In this document: positions 18,177 to 27,475 of the stretch, piece by piece
Numbering within the stretch: the stretch's first letter is position 1
Layout: each line of letters begins with the position of its first letter
Assembly: GCF_014873915.1 (NCBI RefSeq)
Contig: NZ_JADBEJ010000001.1
Span: 1-64,000, forward strand
DNA from: Amycolatopsis roodepoortensis
Lineage (GTDB): Bacteria; Actinomycetota; Actinomycetes; Mycobacteriales; Pseudonocardiaceae
Reading direction: 5' to 3'
DNA: 64,000 nucleotides
Made by a program: the position numbers and the translations under genes
Notes under the pieces: generated by a model
Databases searched by the model: none
What the model saw: the letters and a program-made list of their open reading frames with translations, nothing else
Told to the model about the DNA's origin: nothing

Positions 18177-18942
18177 CCCCGTCCTTCGAGAGGTTCGAAC
18201 CGAGCGAATTCGCGATCCGCTGGACGACGGGCGCGATCCGCTCGACGGCCTCCATCGTCAGCCTTCCCGACGGACCGGACACCGAGACGGCCGCCGGCAC
18301 CGGCGCGCCAGGGACCGCGACGGCCACGCAGCGGACGCCCAGCTCCTGCTCGGCTTCGTCGAGCGCGTAACCCTGCTGGGCGATTTTCGCCAGCTCGCGC
18401 AGGAGCGCGTCCTCGTCGGTGAAGGTGTGCTCGGTGTAGGAGGGCATACCCGTCCGGGCGAGCAGCGCCGTGACGTCGTCGGACGGCAGATGCGCGAGCA
18501 TCGCCTTCCCCACGCCGGTGCCGTGCGGGAGGAGACGCCGTCCGACCTCGGTGAACATCCGCATCGAGTGCTTCGAGGGCACCTGTGCGACGTAGACGAC
18601 CTCGTCACGCTCCAGGACGGCGAGGTTCGCGGTCTCGCCGACCTCGTCGACCAGCTCCGCGAGCAGCGGGCGGGCCCACGAGCCGAACTGCATGCTGGCG
18701 TTCTCACCCAGCCGGATGAGGCGGGCGCCCAGCGCGTACCGCCGGTTGGTGTTCTGCCGGACGTAACCCAGATCCACCAGTGTCCTGATCAGCCGGTGGA
18801 TGGTCGGCATCGGTAACCCGGACAGGGTCGCCAGCTCCGAAAGACTGGCCTCCCCGCCGGTGTCCGCGAGATGCTCGAGGAGCTCGAAGGCCCGCTGAAG
18901 TGACTGGACGCCGCCATCGCGCCCGTTCTTCTCCGCTGCCAC
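18166..18942 (-). CDS. IclR-family regulator, AllR-like
   Basis: The 258-residue protein has the IclR winged helix (VQSLQRAFELLEHLADTGGE, LSELATLSGLPMPTIHRLIR) and the effector domain (LLPHGTGVGKAMLAHLPSDD; late VAVPVPG-type loop GVRCVAVAVPGAPVPAAVSV). It is divergent from malate synthase. In streptomycetes the IclR protein AllR controls allantoin catabolism and glyoxylate use, including a malate synthase. The palindrome before aceB also occurs, in a close variant, before allantoinase at 42 kb, so I infer the same regulator acts at both. Confidence 0.85.
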   Translation of the reverse strand: MAAEKNGRDGGVQSLQRAFELLEHLADTGGEASLSELATLSGLPMPTIHRLIRTLVDLGYVRQNTNRRYALGARLIRLGENASMQFGSWARPLLAELVDEVGETANLAVLERDEVVYVAQVPSKHSMRMFTEVGRRLLPHGTGVGKAMLAHLPSDDVTALLARTGMPSYTEHTFTDEDALLRELAKIAQQGYALDEAEQELGVRCVAVAVPGAPVPAAVSVSGPSGRLTMEAVERIAPVVQRIANSLGSNLSKDGVTV

Positions 18943-18970
18943 CGTGGTACTCCTTACGTCGGCGTTGATG

Positions 18971-18985
18971 TTCCGCTATGCAGAA
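18971..18985. promoter_or_regulatory. Candidate IclR/AllR box before aceB
   Basis: TTCCGC-TAT-GCAGAA is a near-perfect inverted repeat in the divergent promoter of the IclR gene and malate synthase. It matches in architecture and sequence the palindrome TTCCAC-TCA-GTGGAA before allantoinase. It likely mediates IclR control of aceB and of the regulator itself. Confidence 0.65.
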
Positions 18986-19045
18986 ACTATAGTCCGTCAT
19001 GTAAAACCGTAGGGACGTTATTTATCCGAACTCGGGGTGTTACTC

Positions 19046-20623
<1,578 letters not shown>

Positions 20624-20627
20624 ACAG

Positions 20628-21824
20628 ATGGGGAACGGGCGGCTCGCCGAGGACGTTTACACCGCCGCTGACGCGCGTCTGGCCGAGGCCGACGCGCGCG
20701 TCACGGCCAAGTATCCCGGCGAGCCGCCCGGCCGCCAGCCCGTGCACACCGTGTACGTGCCCGCGTCGCAGTACAAGACGCGGCTCGTGGCGGACTGGGG
20801 CAAGCAGGCCTTGCGGGTCTTCGGCGAGCACGCCGATCAGCTGGGCCTGGACGCGGACATCGCCGACCGGGTCCGGACCAAACTGCTGACCGAACCGATC
20901 GAGGATCTGCGGATCGACTTCGAGGACGGCCTCGGCAGGCCGGGTGACGACGAAGAGGACGCCATCGCGCTCGCCGCCGGGAGGACCCTCGCCGTCACGG
21001 GCGGCACGCCGTTCGTCGGCATCCGGTTCAAGAGTTTCGAGCAGGCGACCCGCCGCCGAGGCATCCGCACGCTCGATCTCTTCCTGGCCGGGTTGCTGGA
21101 AAGTGGCCCGCTGCCGGATGGTTTCGTCGTCACGCTGCCGAAGGTGACCGCCGTCGAGCAGGTCGAAGTGGCGGCGGATGTCCTGGAGCGCCTCGAATCC
21201 GCGTACGGGCTGCCCGAGGGCGCGCTGCGGTTCGAAGTCCAGATCGAGACCGCGCAGTCCATTGTGGACATCGATGGAACGGTGGCGGTGCCGCGGATCA
21301 TCGAAGCCGCGCGCGGCCGGTGTTCGGGGCTGCACTACGGAACCTACGACTACAGCGCCGGGCTCGGGATCAGCGCCGAGTACCAGAGCATGGAACATCC
21401 GGCCGCCGACTTCGCCAAGCAGCTCATGCAGGTTTCGGCCGCGGGCACCGGCGTCCGGCTTTCCGACGGCTCGACGAACAAGCTGCCCGTCGGGGACGCG
21501 ATCCTCCCGGCCTGGCGCGAACATCTGCGGCTCGTGCGACGCTCTCTGGAGCGAGGTTTCTACCAGGGCTGGGATCTGCACCCGCACCAGCTGCCGACCC
21601 GGTTCGCCGCCACGTACGCGTTCTTCCGCGAAGGTTTCCCGGCCGCGCTGGGCCGGTTGCGGGATTACGCGGACCAGACCGGTCGTGGAGTGCTGGACGA
21701 GCCGGCGACCGCTCAGGCTCTGGCGAGCTTCTTGGTGCGCGGACTGGATTGCGGCGCCGTCGACGTGGGGGAGCTTTCGTTCTCCCGGGCGGAGTTGGAC
21801 GGCTACGCGCGCCGGACGGTATGA
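20628..21824 (+). CDS. DUF6986 aldolase/citrate-lyase-like protein
   Basis: The 398-residue protein resembles the HpcH/HpaI and citrate lyase beta TIM-barrel fold. Visible features are LRIDFEDGLGRPGDDEEDAI, VQIETAQSIVDIDGTVAVPR, and GLHYGTYDYSAGLGISAEYQ, which carry the acidic metal ligands and the Arg-rich phosphate pocket of that superfamily. It follows aceB after four bases, so it is co-transcribed. The position suggests a C-C lyase or CoA-ester reaction on glyoxylate or a related two- to four-carbon acid. Its exact reaction is not established, to my knowledge. It ends at a strong hairpin. Confidence 0.75.
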   Translation: MGNGRLAEDVYTAADARLAEADARVTAKYPGEPPGRQPVHTVYVPASQYKTRLVADWGKQALRVFGEHADQLGLDADIADRVRTKLLTEPIEDLRIDFEDGLGRPGDDEEDAIALAAGRTLAVTGGTPFVGIRFKSFEQATRRRGIRTLDLFLAGLLESGPLPDGFVVTLPKVTAVEQVEVAADVLERLESAYGLPEGALRFEVQIETAQSIVDIDGTVAVPRIIEAARGRCSGLHYGTYDYSAGLGISAEYQSMEHPAADFAKQLMQVSAAGTGVRLSDGSTNKLPVGDAILPAWREHLRLVRRSLERGFYQGWDLHPHQLPTRFAATYAFFREGFPAALGRLRDYADQTGRGVLDEPATAQALASFLVRGLDCGAVDVGELSFSRAELDGYARRTV

Positions 21825-21876
21825 GCAGCGGCTGAGCGAACGTCTTTCGTGGCAGACGCTCGCTCAGCCGCTGCTC
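21823..21876. terminator. Long hairpin after the DUF6986 gene
   Basis: A 23-base stem with one mismatch (21823-21845 with 21854-21876) closes an eight-base loop and includes the stop codon of the DUF6986 gene. The minus-strand small membrane gene ends just beyond, so it can terminate from both sides. Confidence 0.8.
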
Positions 21877-21888
21877 GCCCGGGCGGCG

Positions 21889-22203
21889 TCAGGCGGACTT
21901 CGCGACGAGCACCAGCATGGCGAGCTGGGCTGCGATCGTTCCGGCCGTCGCCCACACCGGAAAGGCGGCCGGAACCACCTGCAACGTGAGCGCCGGGCCG
22001 AGTACGGCCCCGAGCACCAACAACGTGTTCAGGATCGTCGCGAGTAGCCGACGGGTTTCAGTGGCGGGCACCGCCGCTTCGGCCTTCAGCTCGGTCGTTT
22101 CGATCCTGACCCTGGCGAGCGGGGTCGGTGTCTCCGCCCAGCTCGGTATTGCTTCCACGGGCGCGGTCTCTCCCGGGCCCTCGATTTCGGCAGCCATGCG
22201 CAT
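21889..22203 (-). CDS. Small two-helix membrane protein
   Basis: The protein of about 104 residues has a soluble N-terminal part and two membrane helices: LLATILNTLLVLGAVLGPAL and FPVWATAGTIAAQLAMLVLV. Start may be ATG 22203 or the ATG two codons later. I do not recognise the family. It stands alone, converging with the DUF6986 gene at the shared hairpin. Confidence 0.55.
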   Translation of the reverse strand: MRMAAEIEGPGETAPVEAIPSWAETPTPLARVRIETTELKAEAAVPATETRRLLATILNTLLVLGAVLGPALTLQVVPAAFPVWATAGTIAAQLAMLVLVAKSA

Positions 22204-22555
22204 GCCCTTTCCGACCCAGTCAGGCGAGCCGGGATTGGCGCGTCAAGCTGGGGACCACTTTTGCCCGGAGGCGACTTTCCCTCCAGATCCGCCGCTCGCG
22301 GATTTCCCCTCTCCAACCCGCGCGCCGCGTTTCCTCCTTCCAGACCGGCGAAGTGAGTGGTCGCACTTGCCGTCCGCCGCATGGGACGGATGCCGGTCTG
22401 AACCGGCCCCGGAGGGCCGAGACCCACTGTAGGACCGTCGTGAGGAAGGTCGCAACCCATCTCGCACCTTTTCGGTGCGGAAAATGTGGTTAACGCGCAC
22501 TCTTCTGTGTCAGCATGGTCAGGCGGCCCGACGGCCGCAGGGGAAGGGAGCGGGT
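22204..22555. other. Intergenic region without a clear gene
   Basis: About 350 bases with no convincing coding sequence on either strand. It should hold the promoters of the small membrane gene (minus) and the ribbon-helix-helix gene (plus). A small hairpin GCACC-TTTTC-GGTGC occurs near 22465-22480. I see no RNA gene. Confidence 0.4.
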
Positions 22556-22801
22556 ATGCCATCGGTCGAGGAGACCGCGACCGGCCGCCCCGCGGTGGTC
22601 GATCGCGTCAACGTCGCGCTGATCGCCGAGGCGGTCGACGCGCTGGGCAAACTGCAGGAGCGCACCGGGTTGAAGAAGGTCGACCTGGTCAACCGCGCGC
22701 TGCTGATCTACGAGTTCGTCGACGCGGAACTCCGTGCGGGCAAACAGGTCGTGCTGCGGGATCCGGACGGACAGGATCAGCTGGTCAAGATCTTCCTTTG
22801 A
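22556..22801 (+). CDS. Small ribbon-helix-helix-like protein
   Basis: From ATG 22556, preceded by GGGAGCGGG, the 81-residue protein has the pattern of an actinobacterial RHH/CopG-type protein: VDRVNVALIAEAVDALGKLQ, then ERTGLKKVDLVNRALLIYEF, with a C-terminal strand QVVLRDPDGQDQLVKI. Such proteins bind DNA as dimers; the role here is unknown. Its 3' end overlaps the convergent ABC ATPase gene by about 25 bases. No toxin partner lies next to it. Confidence 0.55.
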   Translation: MPSVEETATGRPAVVDRVNVALIAEAVDALGKLQERTGLKKVDLVNRALLIYEFVDAELRAGKQVVLRDPDGQDQLVKIFL

Positions 22802-23535
22802 TCGTCGTGATAGGTGGCGAGAACCTCGTCGAGTGAGCCGCGCGTGCGGATACGGCCCTCGTCCATCCAAAGGCCCGTGGAGCACAGTTCCCGCAGCAGT
22901 TCGTCGGAATGCGAAGCGAACACCAGCACTCCGGAGCGGCGGGCGAGGTCGACCAGCCGTTCGCGTGCCTTGGTCAGGAACGCGGCGTCGATCGCGCCGA
23001 GGCCCTCGTCGAGGATGAGGATTTCCGGGTCGATGGTGGTGACCACGCCGAGCGCGAGCCGGACCCGCATGCCGGCGGAGTAGGTGCGTAAGGGCAGGTG
23101 CAGATAGTCGCCGAGTTCGGTGAACTCCGCGATGTCGTCGACCCGTTTCGCCATCTGCTTGCGGCTCATGCCGAGGAACAGGCCCCGGATGAGGATGTTT
23201 TCGTGGCCGGAGACCTCGGGATCCAGGCCGACGCCGAGGTCGAACACCGGTGCGATCCGCCCGACGACTTGCGCGGTGCCCCTGGTCGGCTCGTAGATGC
23301 CGGACAGCAACCGCAGGAGCGTGGACTTCCCGGCGCCGTTGTGCCCGACCAGGCCGACGCGATCGCCTTCGCGTAGCGACAGCGAGACATCCCTCAGGGC
23401 CTCGATGATCGGGACCTTCGAGCCGGTGCCGATCTTGCCGCCGACCTTGCCGAGCACCCGTTTCTTCAGTGACCGGGTTTTGGCGTCGAAGATCGGGAAA
23501 TCGACGTAGGCGCCCCGCACCTCGATGCTGACCAC
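22777..23535 (-). CDS. ABC ATPase of polysaccharide/teichoic-acid exporter type (Wzt/TagH-like)
   Basis: The 252-residue protein (GTG 23535 with GGAGG upstream) has the Walker A GHNGAGKSTLLRLLSGIYEP, the signature LRTYSAGMRVRLALG, Walker B EILILDEGLGAID and the H-loop FASHSDELL. The FDLGVGLDPEVSGHENILIR segment is diagnostic of the Wzt/RfbE/TagH group that powers export of lipid-linked polysaccharides. No permease gene is adjacent, which is unusual because this family is normally paired with a Wzm/TagG permease. It is divergent from a TetR regulator with a long inverted repeat between them. Confidence 0.88.
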   Translation of the reverse strand: MVSIEVRGAYVDFPIFDAKTRSLKKRVLGKVGGKIGTGSKVPIIEALRDVSLSLREGDRVGLVGHNGAGKSTLLRLLSGIYEPTRGTAQVVGRIAPVFDLGVGLDPEVSGHENILIRGLFLGMSRKQMAKRVDDIAEFTELGDYLHLPLRTYSAGMRVRLALGVVTTIDPEILILDEGLGAIDAAFLTKARERLVDLARRSGVLVFASHSDELLRELCSTGLWMDEGRIRTRGSLDEVLATYHDDQRKILTS

Positions 23536-23558
23536 GGACCGGCCTCCTTGCTCTCGGC

Positions 23559-23588
23559 AGATGCGAACGGAAGTTATCATTCGCATCT
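23559..23588. promoter_or_regulatory. Inverted repeat between ABC ATPase and TetR genes
   Basis: Perfect nine-base arms AGATGCGAA (23559-23567) and TTCGCATCT (23580-23588) flank 12 bases in the 65-base divergent promoter. This is a probable TetR operator controlling both genes. Confidence 0.65.
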
Positions 23589-23600
23589 TGGTGCGGTAAC

Positions 23601-24248
23601 GTGCGGCCGGTGAGTCGATCCGTCGATCAGGGCTTCCGGCCGCCGCAGCAAGCCCGCAGCCGGGAGTCCCTGCGTAAGGTGCTGGCCGCCGCCGAACATG
23701 TTCTGGCAGGCCAGGGCTTCGAGGAGTTCACCGTCGCGGCGGTCGCCGAGCGGGCCGGAATGTCGGTGGGTGCGATCTATCGCCGGTTCGACGGCAAGAA
23801 CCAGCTGCTGTATGCCGTGAAGGACGAACTGCTCGGGCAGCTGGAGACCGCCGTCCGTGACGCGCTCGGCTCTGCGGAGCCCGGCCTGGGCGGGGTCGTC
23901 GGCGCGTTCACTCAGGCATTGGCGGTGACCTTCGCCCGCCACGACCGGATCTTCTCCGAGCTGCTCGACAGCCAGCGCGCAGAAGGACGCGACCGCGGCC
24001 TCCAAGCGCTGGCCACGATCCAGCGCGATTTCGTGGAGGCGGCTCGGCCTTGCCTCGGGGAGGTCCGGCGGCCGGACGCGGAGCAGGCGATCCGGATGAT
24101 GAGCCGGACCGTCATCGGGTCTTGCGTGCATCGGGCGGCCAGCGGCCGGTTCTGGTCCGACGGTTTGAGCTGGGATTTTTGGGCGAGCGAGACGACCGAG
24201 ATGGCGTTGGCCTATCTGGTGTCGGGTGGGTCTTCGGAATCGGCTTGA
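23601..24248 (+). CDS. TetR-family regulator
   Basis: The 215-residue protein has a TetR helix-turn-helix (RSRESLRKVLAAAEHVLAGQ, FTVAAVAERAGMSVGAIYRR) followed by KNQLLYAVKDELL and a helical ligand domain. GTG starts at 23601 and 23610 are both possible. It is divergent from the polysaccharide-type ABC ATPase and likely regulates that gene and itself through the inverted repeat at 23559-23588. Ligand unknown. Confidence 0.82.
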   Translation: MRPVSRSVDQGFRPPQQARSRESLRKVLAAAEHVLAGQGFEEFTVAAVAERAGMSVGAIYRRFDGKNQLLYAVKDELLGQLETAVRDALGSAEPGLGGVVGAFTQALAVTFARHDRIFSELLDSQRAEGRDRGLQALATIQRDFVEAARPCLGEVRRPDAEQAIRMMSRTVIGSCVHRAASGRFWSDGLSWDFWASETTEMALAYLVSGGSSESA

Positions 24249-24311
24249 AGGGATCTGATTCGGGCATGCCGAAGGGCCCGTCGCCGGTGTGGCTGGCGGG
24301 CTCCTCGACGT

Positions 24312-25565
24312 TTAGCGGTGATGCAGGGTGTTTCGCCGGGGATGTCGGAGCGGATCTCGGTATTGGGGTGGGATGAATTCCGGTAATCCGTCGGCCGCCA
24401 TTCGGACTTCCCAGTCGCCATGATGGATCAGGCGGTGGTGGAACCCGCACAGCAGCACGAGATTCCGAAGATCCGTGGGCCCGCCGTCTACCCAGTGCTC
24501 AATATGATGTGCGTGGCAATTCTTCGGCTTCCGATGACAGCCCGGGAACGCACAGCCACCGTCACGAATGTTCAACGCCCGTCTTTGCCCGGGCGTGACG
24601 AATCGTCGCAGCCGTCCCACGTCGAGGGGTTCACCGGCGGCGCTCAGCACGACCGGCAACATCAGGCAGTCGCAGGCGGCGAGTCGGGCTTCGCGGGCGG
24701 TCATCGTTCCGACGAAGTCGAGGCAGGCGGTGCCGAGGCCGGATTTGAGTTCGTTGAGTCCGATGGTGACGTGGACGAGGGTGCGGTAGCCGCTGGTGCC
24801 GGGTTGGTCGGGGCAGGCGATCGCGAGGTCGAGGAGTTCGGCCCAGGCGTCGCCCAGCCGTTCGCATTTCATCCGCAGGTCGGCTTGGCCGAATTCGTCG
24901 ACCGGTCGCGGCTGGGCGTAGGCCTCGAGTGCGGCGGCGGTGCGAACACCGGTCTCGTCATCGAGCAGCCCGGTCAGTTTCCAGAAGCCGTCTCTGCGGC
25001 GTTCCAGGGTGAGTTCGCGGCGTGGTTCCTTGGGCTCAGGCTCCTTGGGTTCGTTGCCGTCGGGGTCCAGCCAACCCAGCAGTTTCGCCTCTGCCTTGGC
25101 GAGCTGGTGCGGGCCGGCGTTCGGGGCCAGGTCGGCCAGGATCTTCTCCGCGACCGCCCGATCCTCAACCGAGGTATCAGCAGGCAGCCTCTTCAAGATC
25201 TCCAGGATCTGATCGATCCGCTCATCTCCGACCAGCCCCTCGGCGGCGACCGCGGCCGTCTCGGGCGCCACGGCCGGGGCTTCGGTGCCATCCAGGTTCC
25301 GCGTCGGATTCAAAGCGATCGCCCGCTTCACCACCACACCCGCCTCACCGCGCGACAACCCCGCCATCTCCGCGAGCCAGCTCGCCGTACTGCCATGCCC
25401 GAACAAGTCTTTCGCGCCCCGAGACTCGACCTCCGCCAAAAAACGCCCCAAACCAGCGGTCGCCACCCGAATCACCCGCAAAGACTGCAGCACGCCATGG
25501 GCAAGCTCCAGCTTGCCGGCGCGCCACATTTCTTGTGGCAACTCAGGAAGGAAGGTCTCGGACAC
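24312..25565 (-). CDS. DUF222 and HNH endonuclease domain protein
   Basis: The 417-residue protein has an N-terminal DUF222 domain (QSLRVIRVATAGLGRFLAEV; SRGEAGVVVKRAIALNPTRN) and a C-terminal HNH nuclease domain: RDGGCAFPGCHRKPKNCHAH followed by HIEHWVDGGPTDLRNLVLLC and FHHRLIHHG. Zinc-binding cysteines and the HH of the nuclease motif are intact. These genes occur in many copies in actinobacterial genomes. Their role is not well defined, and some behave like selfish or intron-like elements. Its promoter side borders a cluster of short palindromes. Confidence 0.9.
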   Translation of the reverse strand: MSETFLPELPQEMWRAGKLELAHGVLQSLRVIRVATAGLGRFLAEVESRGAKDLFGHGSTASWLAEMAGLSRGEAGVVVKRAIALNPTRNLDGTEAPAVAPETAAVAAEGLVGDERIDQILEILKRLPADTSVEDRAVAEKILADLAPNAGPHQLAKAEAKLLGWLDPDGNEPKEPEPKEPRRELTLERRRDGFWKLTGLLDDETGVRTAAALEAYAQPRPVDEFGQADLRMKCERLGDAWAELLDLAIACPDQPGTSGYRTLVHVTIGLNELKSGLGTACLDFVGTMTAREARLAACDCLMLPVVLSAAGEPLDVGRLRRFVTPGQRRALNIRDGGCAFPGCHRKPKNCHAHHIEHWVDGGPTDLRNLVLLCGFHHRLIHHGDWEVRMAADGLPEFIPPQYRDPLRHPRRNTLHHR

Positions 25566-25684
25566 GCCTCCATAATACCACGATTCATCGAACAGGTGTT
25601 CGTAATTTTAAGCGACCAGCGAAACGCGCGGACAACACTGAAGGGTGATGCCGCCGCGTAGGGGGATCACGCAAAGAAAGCGGA

Positions 25685-25858
25685 GCGCATTTAGTCGGCT
25701 AAATGCGCAGTTCCCGTCGCTTCGGCTGTGGCACCGGCGCTCGCGAAGGCTGTGCAAGGAACGCAATTAGCCCACTAAACGCATGCCGCAGTTAGCCGAC
25801 TAAACGCGTGGCGCATTTAGTCGGCTAAATGCATACCGCAGTTAGTCGACTAAACGCG
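25685..25858. repeat. Cluster of TTAG...CTAA palindromes
   Basis: Five imperfect copies of a palindrome of about 22-24 bases, built on GCA(T/G/A)TTAG-N4-CTAAA(T/C)GC, lie at 25685-25708 and then at about 25-base intervals from 25762 to 25858. The first copy has perfect ten-base arms (GCGCATTTAG/CTAAATGCGC). The array separates the HNH gene's upstream side from the end of the GNAT gene. Uneven spacing and sequence variation rule out CRISPR. Confidence 0.8.
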
Positions 25859-25863
25859 AAGGG

Positions 25864-26340
25864 TCAGACGGGCTTCGCGTAGCGCAGGCAAGGCACCGAA
25901 ACCGGGCCGTCAGGGCCGGCGACCCGATTGTCGAACTCGCCCTCGTCAACCCACCCGCACCGCTCGTAGAACCGCCGCGCCCGCGTGTTCCCCGGCGCCA
26001 CCGCGAGCCAAGCACGCGAGTGCCCGCCCGCACTCACCAGCCGTTCGGCTTCCGCGAGCAGCGCCCCGGCCACCCCGCTCCCGCGATGGTCCGACGAAAC
26101 GTAGACCTGTTCGACCTCGTCCCCGACGACCATCACGAAACCCGCCACCTCGCCGTCCAGTACGGCGACGGTCGTGTCGTCGACGCGGTCCGCGGCCCGC
26201 TCCCAGAACGATTCACGGGTGCGGATCCGGACGAGCGAGTCGGGCACGTTGCCGAGATGGCCGTCCTGCCAGCCGTGGTACCAGATGTTCGCGACGGCGT
26301 CGGCGTCCGCGGGGGTCGCCGGTCGAATCGTCAAAGGCAT
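25864..26340 (-). CDS. GNAT-family N-acetyltransferase
   Basis: The 158-residue protein has the GNAT fold: an N-terminal TIRPATPADADAVANIWYHG, the acetyl-CoA binding motif A VSSDHRGSGVAGALLAEAER, and motif B AWLAVAPGNTRARRFYERCG followed by W. It transfers acetyl to an unknown amine. It lies ten bases after the DsbA-family gene on the same strand, so they may share a transcript. Confidence 0.85.
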   Translation of the reverse strand: MPLTIRPATPADADAVANIWYHGWQDGHLGNVPDSLVRIRTRESFWERAADRVDDTTVAVLDGEVAGFVMVVGDEVEQVYVSSDHRGSGVAGALLAEAERLVSAGGHSRAWLAVAPGNTRARRFYERCGWVDEGEFDNRVAGPDGPVSVPCLRYAKPV

Positions 26341-26349
26341 GCGCGAAGT

Positions 26350-26955
26350 CTAGGAAACCAGCGCGCCGATCCGCCGCTCCACCTCGTCCGCGCTCGCGTT
26401 CCCGGCGACCAGCGTCACCACCTGCTCCGACGGCAAGGAGGCCAAAAGAGTCGGATAGCCGGTGACACCCAATTCCCGCGCCCGCCGGAAATCGTCCGCG
26501 GCGGAAACCCGGTCCAGCGCGGCCTCGACGGCGTCCCCGTCCAGGCCTGCCCGCTGTGCGACCACACGATAGGTCGAGACCTCGGACAGGCTCAGCCCGT
26601 CGAGATAGAACGCCTCCTGAAGCAGTGCCGCGAGCCGTACCGCGCGGTCCGGCCCGACTTCGCGCAACGCGGCCATTCCGCAGGCAGCGGCCTCGGAGTC
26701 CATGACGAACTCCCCGTCCGCGATGAGCCGTTCGTAGCTCTCCCCGAACGGCGCGCCGGTGCGGCGGGTGATCTCGGCGTTGGCCCCCTGGACGTAGCCG
26801 AATTGTCGGATCGGCACCCGGCGGCCGCCGAGGAACAGGCCGCCGGAAACCACGTCGACCGGCAGGTCCGGATGCCGGTGCGCGACGTCGGCCATGGTGC
26901 GGGCGAACCCGTACGACCAGCCGCAGTACGCGTCGAAGACATAGATGAGCTTCAT
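26350..26955 (-). CDS. DsbA-family thioredoxin-fold protein
   Basis: The 201-residue protein (ATG 26955) has a thioredoxin fold with the active site FDAYCGWSYGF, that is C-x-x-S with only one cysteine. A cis-Pro region occurs at VTGYPTLLASL, preceded by the long helical insert of DsbA/HCCA-isomerase relatives. There is no signal peptide, so it acts in the cytoplasm. The single cysteine argues against dithiol oxidation and for a glutathione- or mycothiol-type or isomerase activity. A palindrome upstream and the MarR gene suggest stress control. Confidence 0.8.
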   Translation of the reverse strand: MKLIYVFDAYCGWSYGFARTMADVAHRHPDLPVDVVSGGLFLGGRRVPIRQFGYVQGANAEITRRTGAPFGESYERLIADGEFVMDSEAAACGMAALREVGPDRAVRLAALLQEAFYLDGLSLSEVSTYRVVAQRAGLDGDAVEAALDRVSAADDFRRARELGVTGYPTLLASLPSEQVVTLVAGNASADEVERRIGALVS

Positions 26956-26970
26956 GACGCGAACCAACGA

Positions 26971-26990
26971 TGTCTGACTGGTCAGATATT
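26971..26990. promoter_or_regulatory. Probable MarR operator before dsbA-like gene
   Basis: TCTGAC-TG-GTCAGA (26973-26986) is a perfect palindrome with partly matching flanks, in the 36-base gap between the marR stop and the DsbA-like start. Position and symmetry fit a MarR dimer site. Confidence 0.65.
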
Positions 26991-26991
26991 C

Positions 26992-27474
26992 CTACCGGAG
27001 CTTGGGGAGTGCGTCACGTGCCGAGTGGCTCAGCGTCCGGAGGTCCTGCGCGAATCGTTCGCGGTGGTCCGCGGGGAGCGGGTCGAGGAAGAGCCGCTGG
27101 ATGTTCTCGACGTGCACCCGCGCCGCCCGCACGGTCGTCTCCTCGCCTTGCGCGGTAAGCCGCACGAGCTGCACGCGACGGTCCTGTGGATCCGACGCGC
27201 GGACGACGAGGCCGAGGGTGGTCATCCGGTCGACCAGCCGCGTCGCGCCACCGGTGGTCAGCACCTGCTCCTGCGCGATCGCGCGCATGCTCATCCCGGC
27301 GTCACCCGACCTGCCGACGATGAGCAGGACCTCGAACATCAGATGCGAGATCCCGCATTCGGCCTCCAGCGCGCGGCCGAGCAGGTATTCGAGCCGGTTC
27401 GCGGCGCCCATCATCCGGCCGAAGGCGAGCACGCGCGGGTCGTAGGCGGCTTCTTTCGCCGTGGTGATGCCCAT
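26992..27474 (-). CDS. MarR-family regulator
   Basis: The 160-residue protein has the MarR winged helix: ISHLMFEVLLIVGRSGDAGM, MRAIAQEQVLTTGGATRLVD and the wing RASDPQDRRVQLVRLTAQGE. It begins at ATG 27474, directly after the PucR stop, and precedes the DsbA-like gene with a palindrome between. It probably represses the DsbA-like and GNAT genes. Ligand could be an oxidant or phenolic compound, as for other MarR proteins, but nothing here proves it. Confidence 0.85.
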   Translation of the reverse strand: MGITTAKEAAYDPRVLAFGRMMGAANRLEYLLGRALEAECGISHLMFEVLLIVGRSGDAGMSMRAIAQEQVLTTGGATRLVDRMTTLGLVVRASDPQDRRVQLVRLTAQGEETTVRAARVHVENIQRLFLDPLPADHRERFAQDLRTLSHSARDALPKLR

Positions 27475-27475
27475 T

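Noticed and set aside
25685..25858. CRISPR array
   Set aside because: Repeats are palindromic, differ from each other, and the gaps are only a few bases; there are no cas genes.
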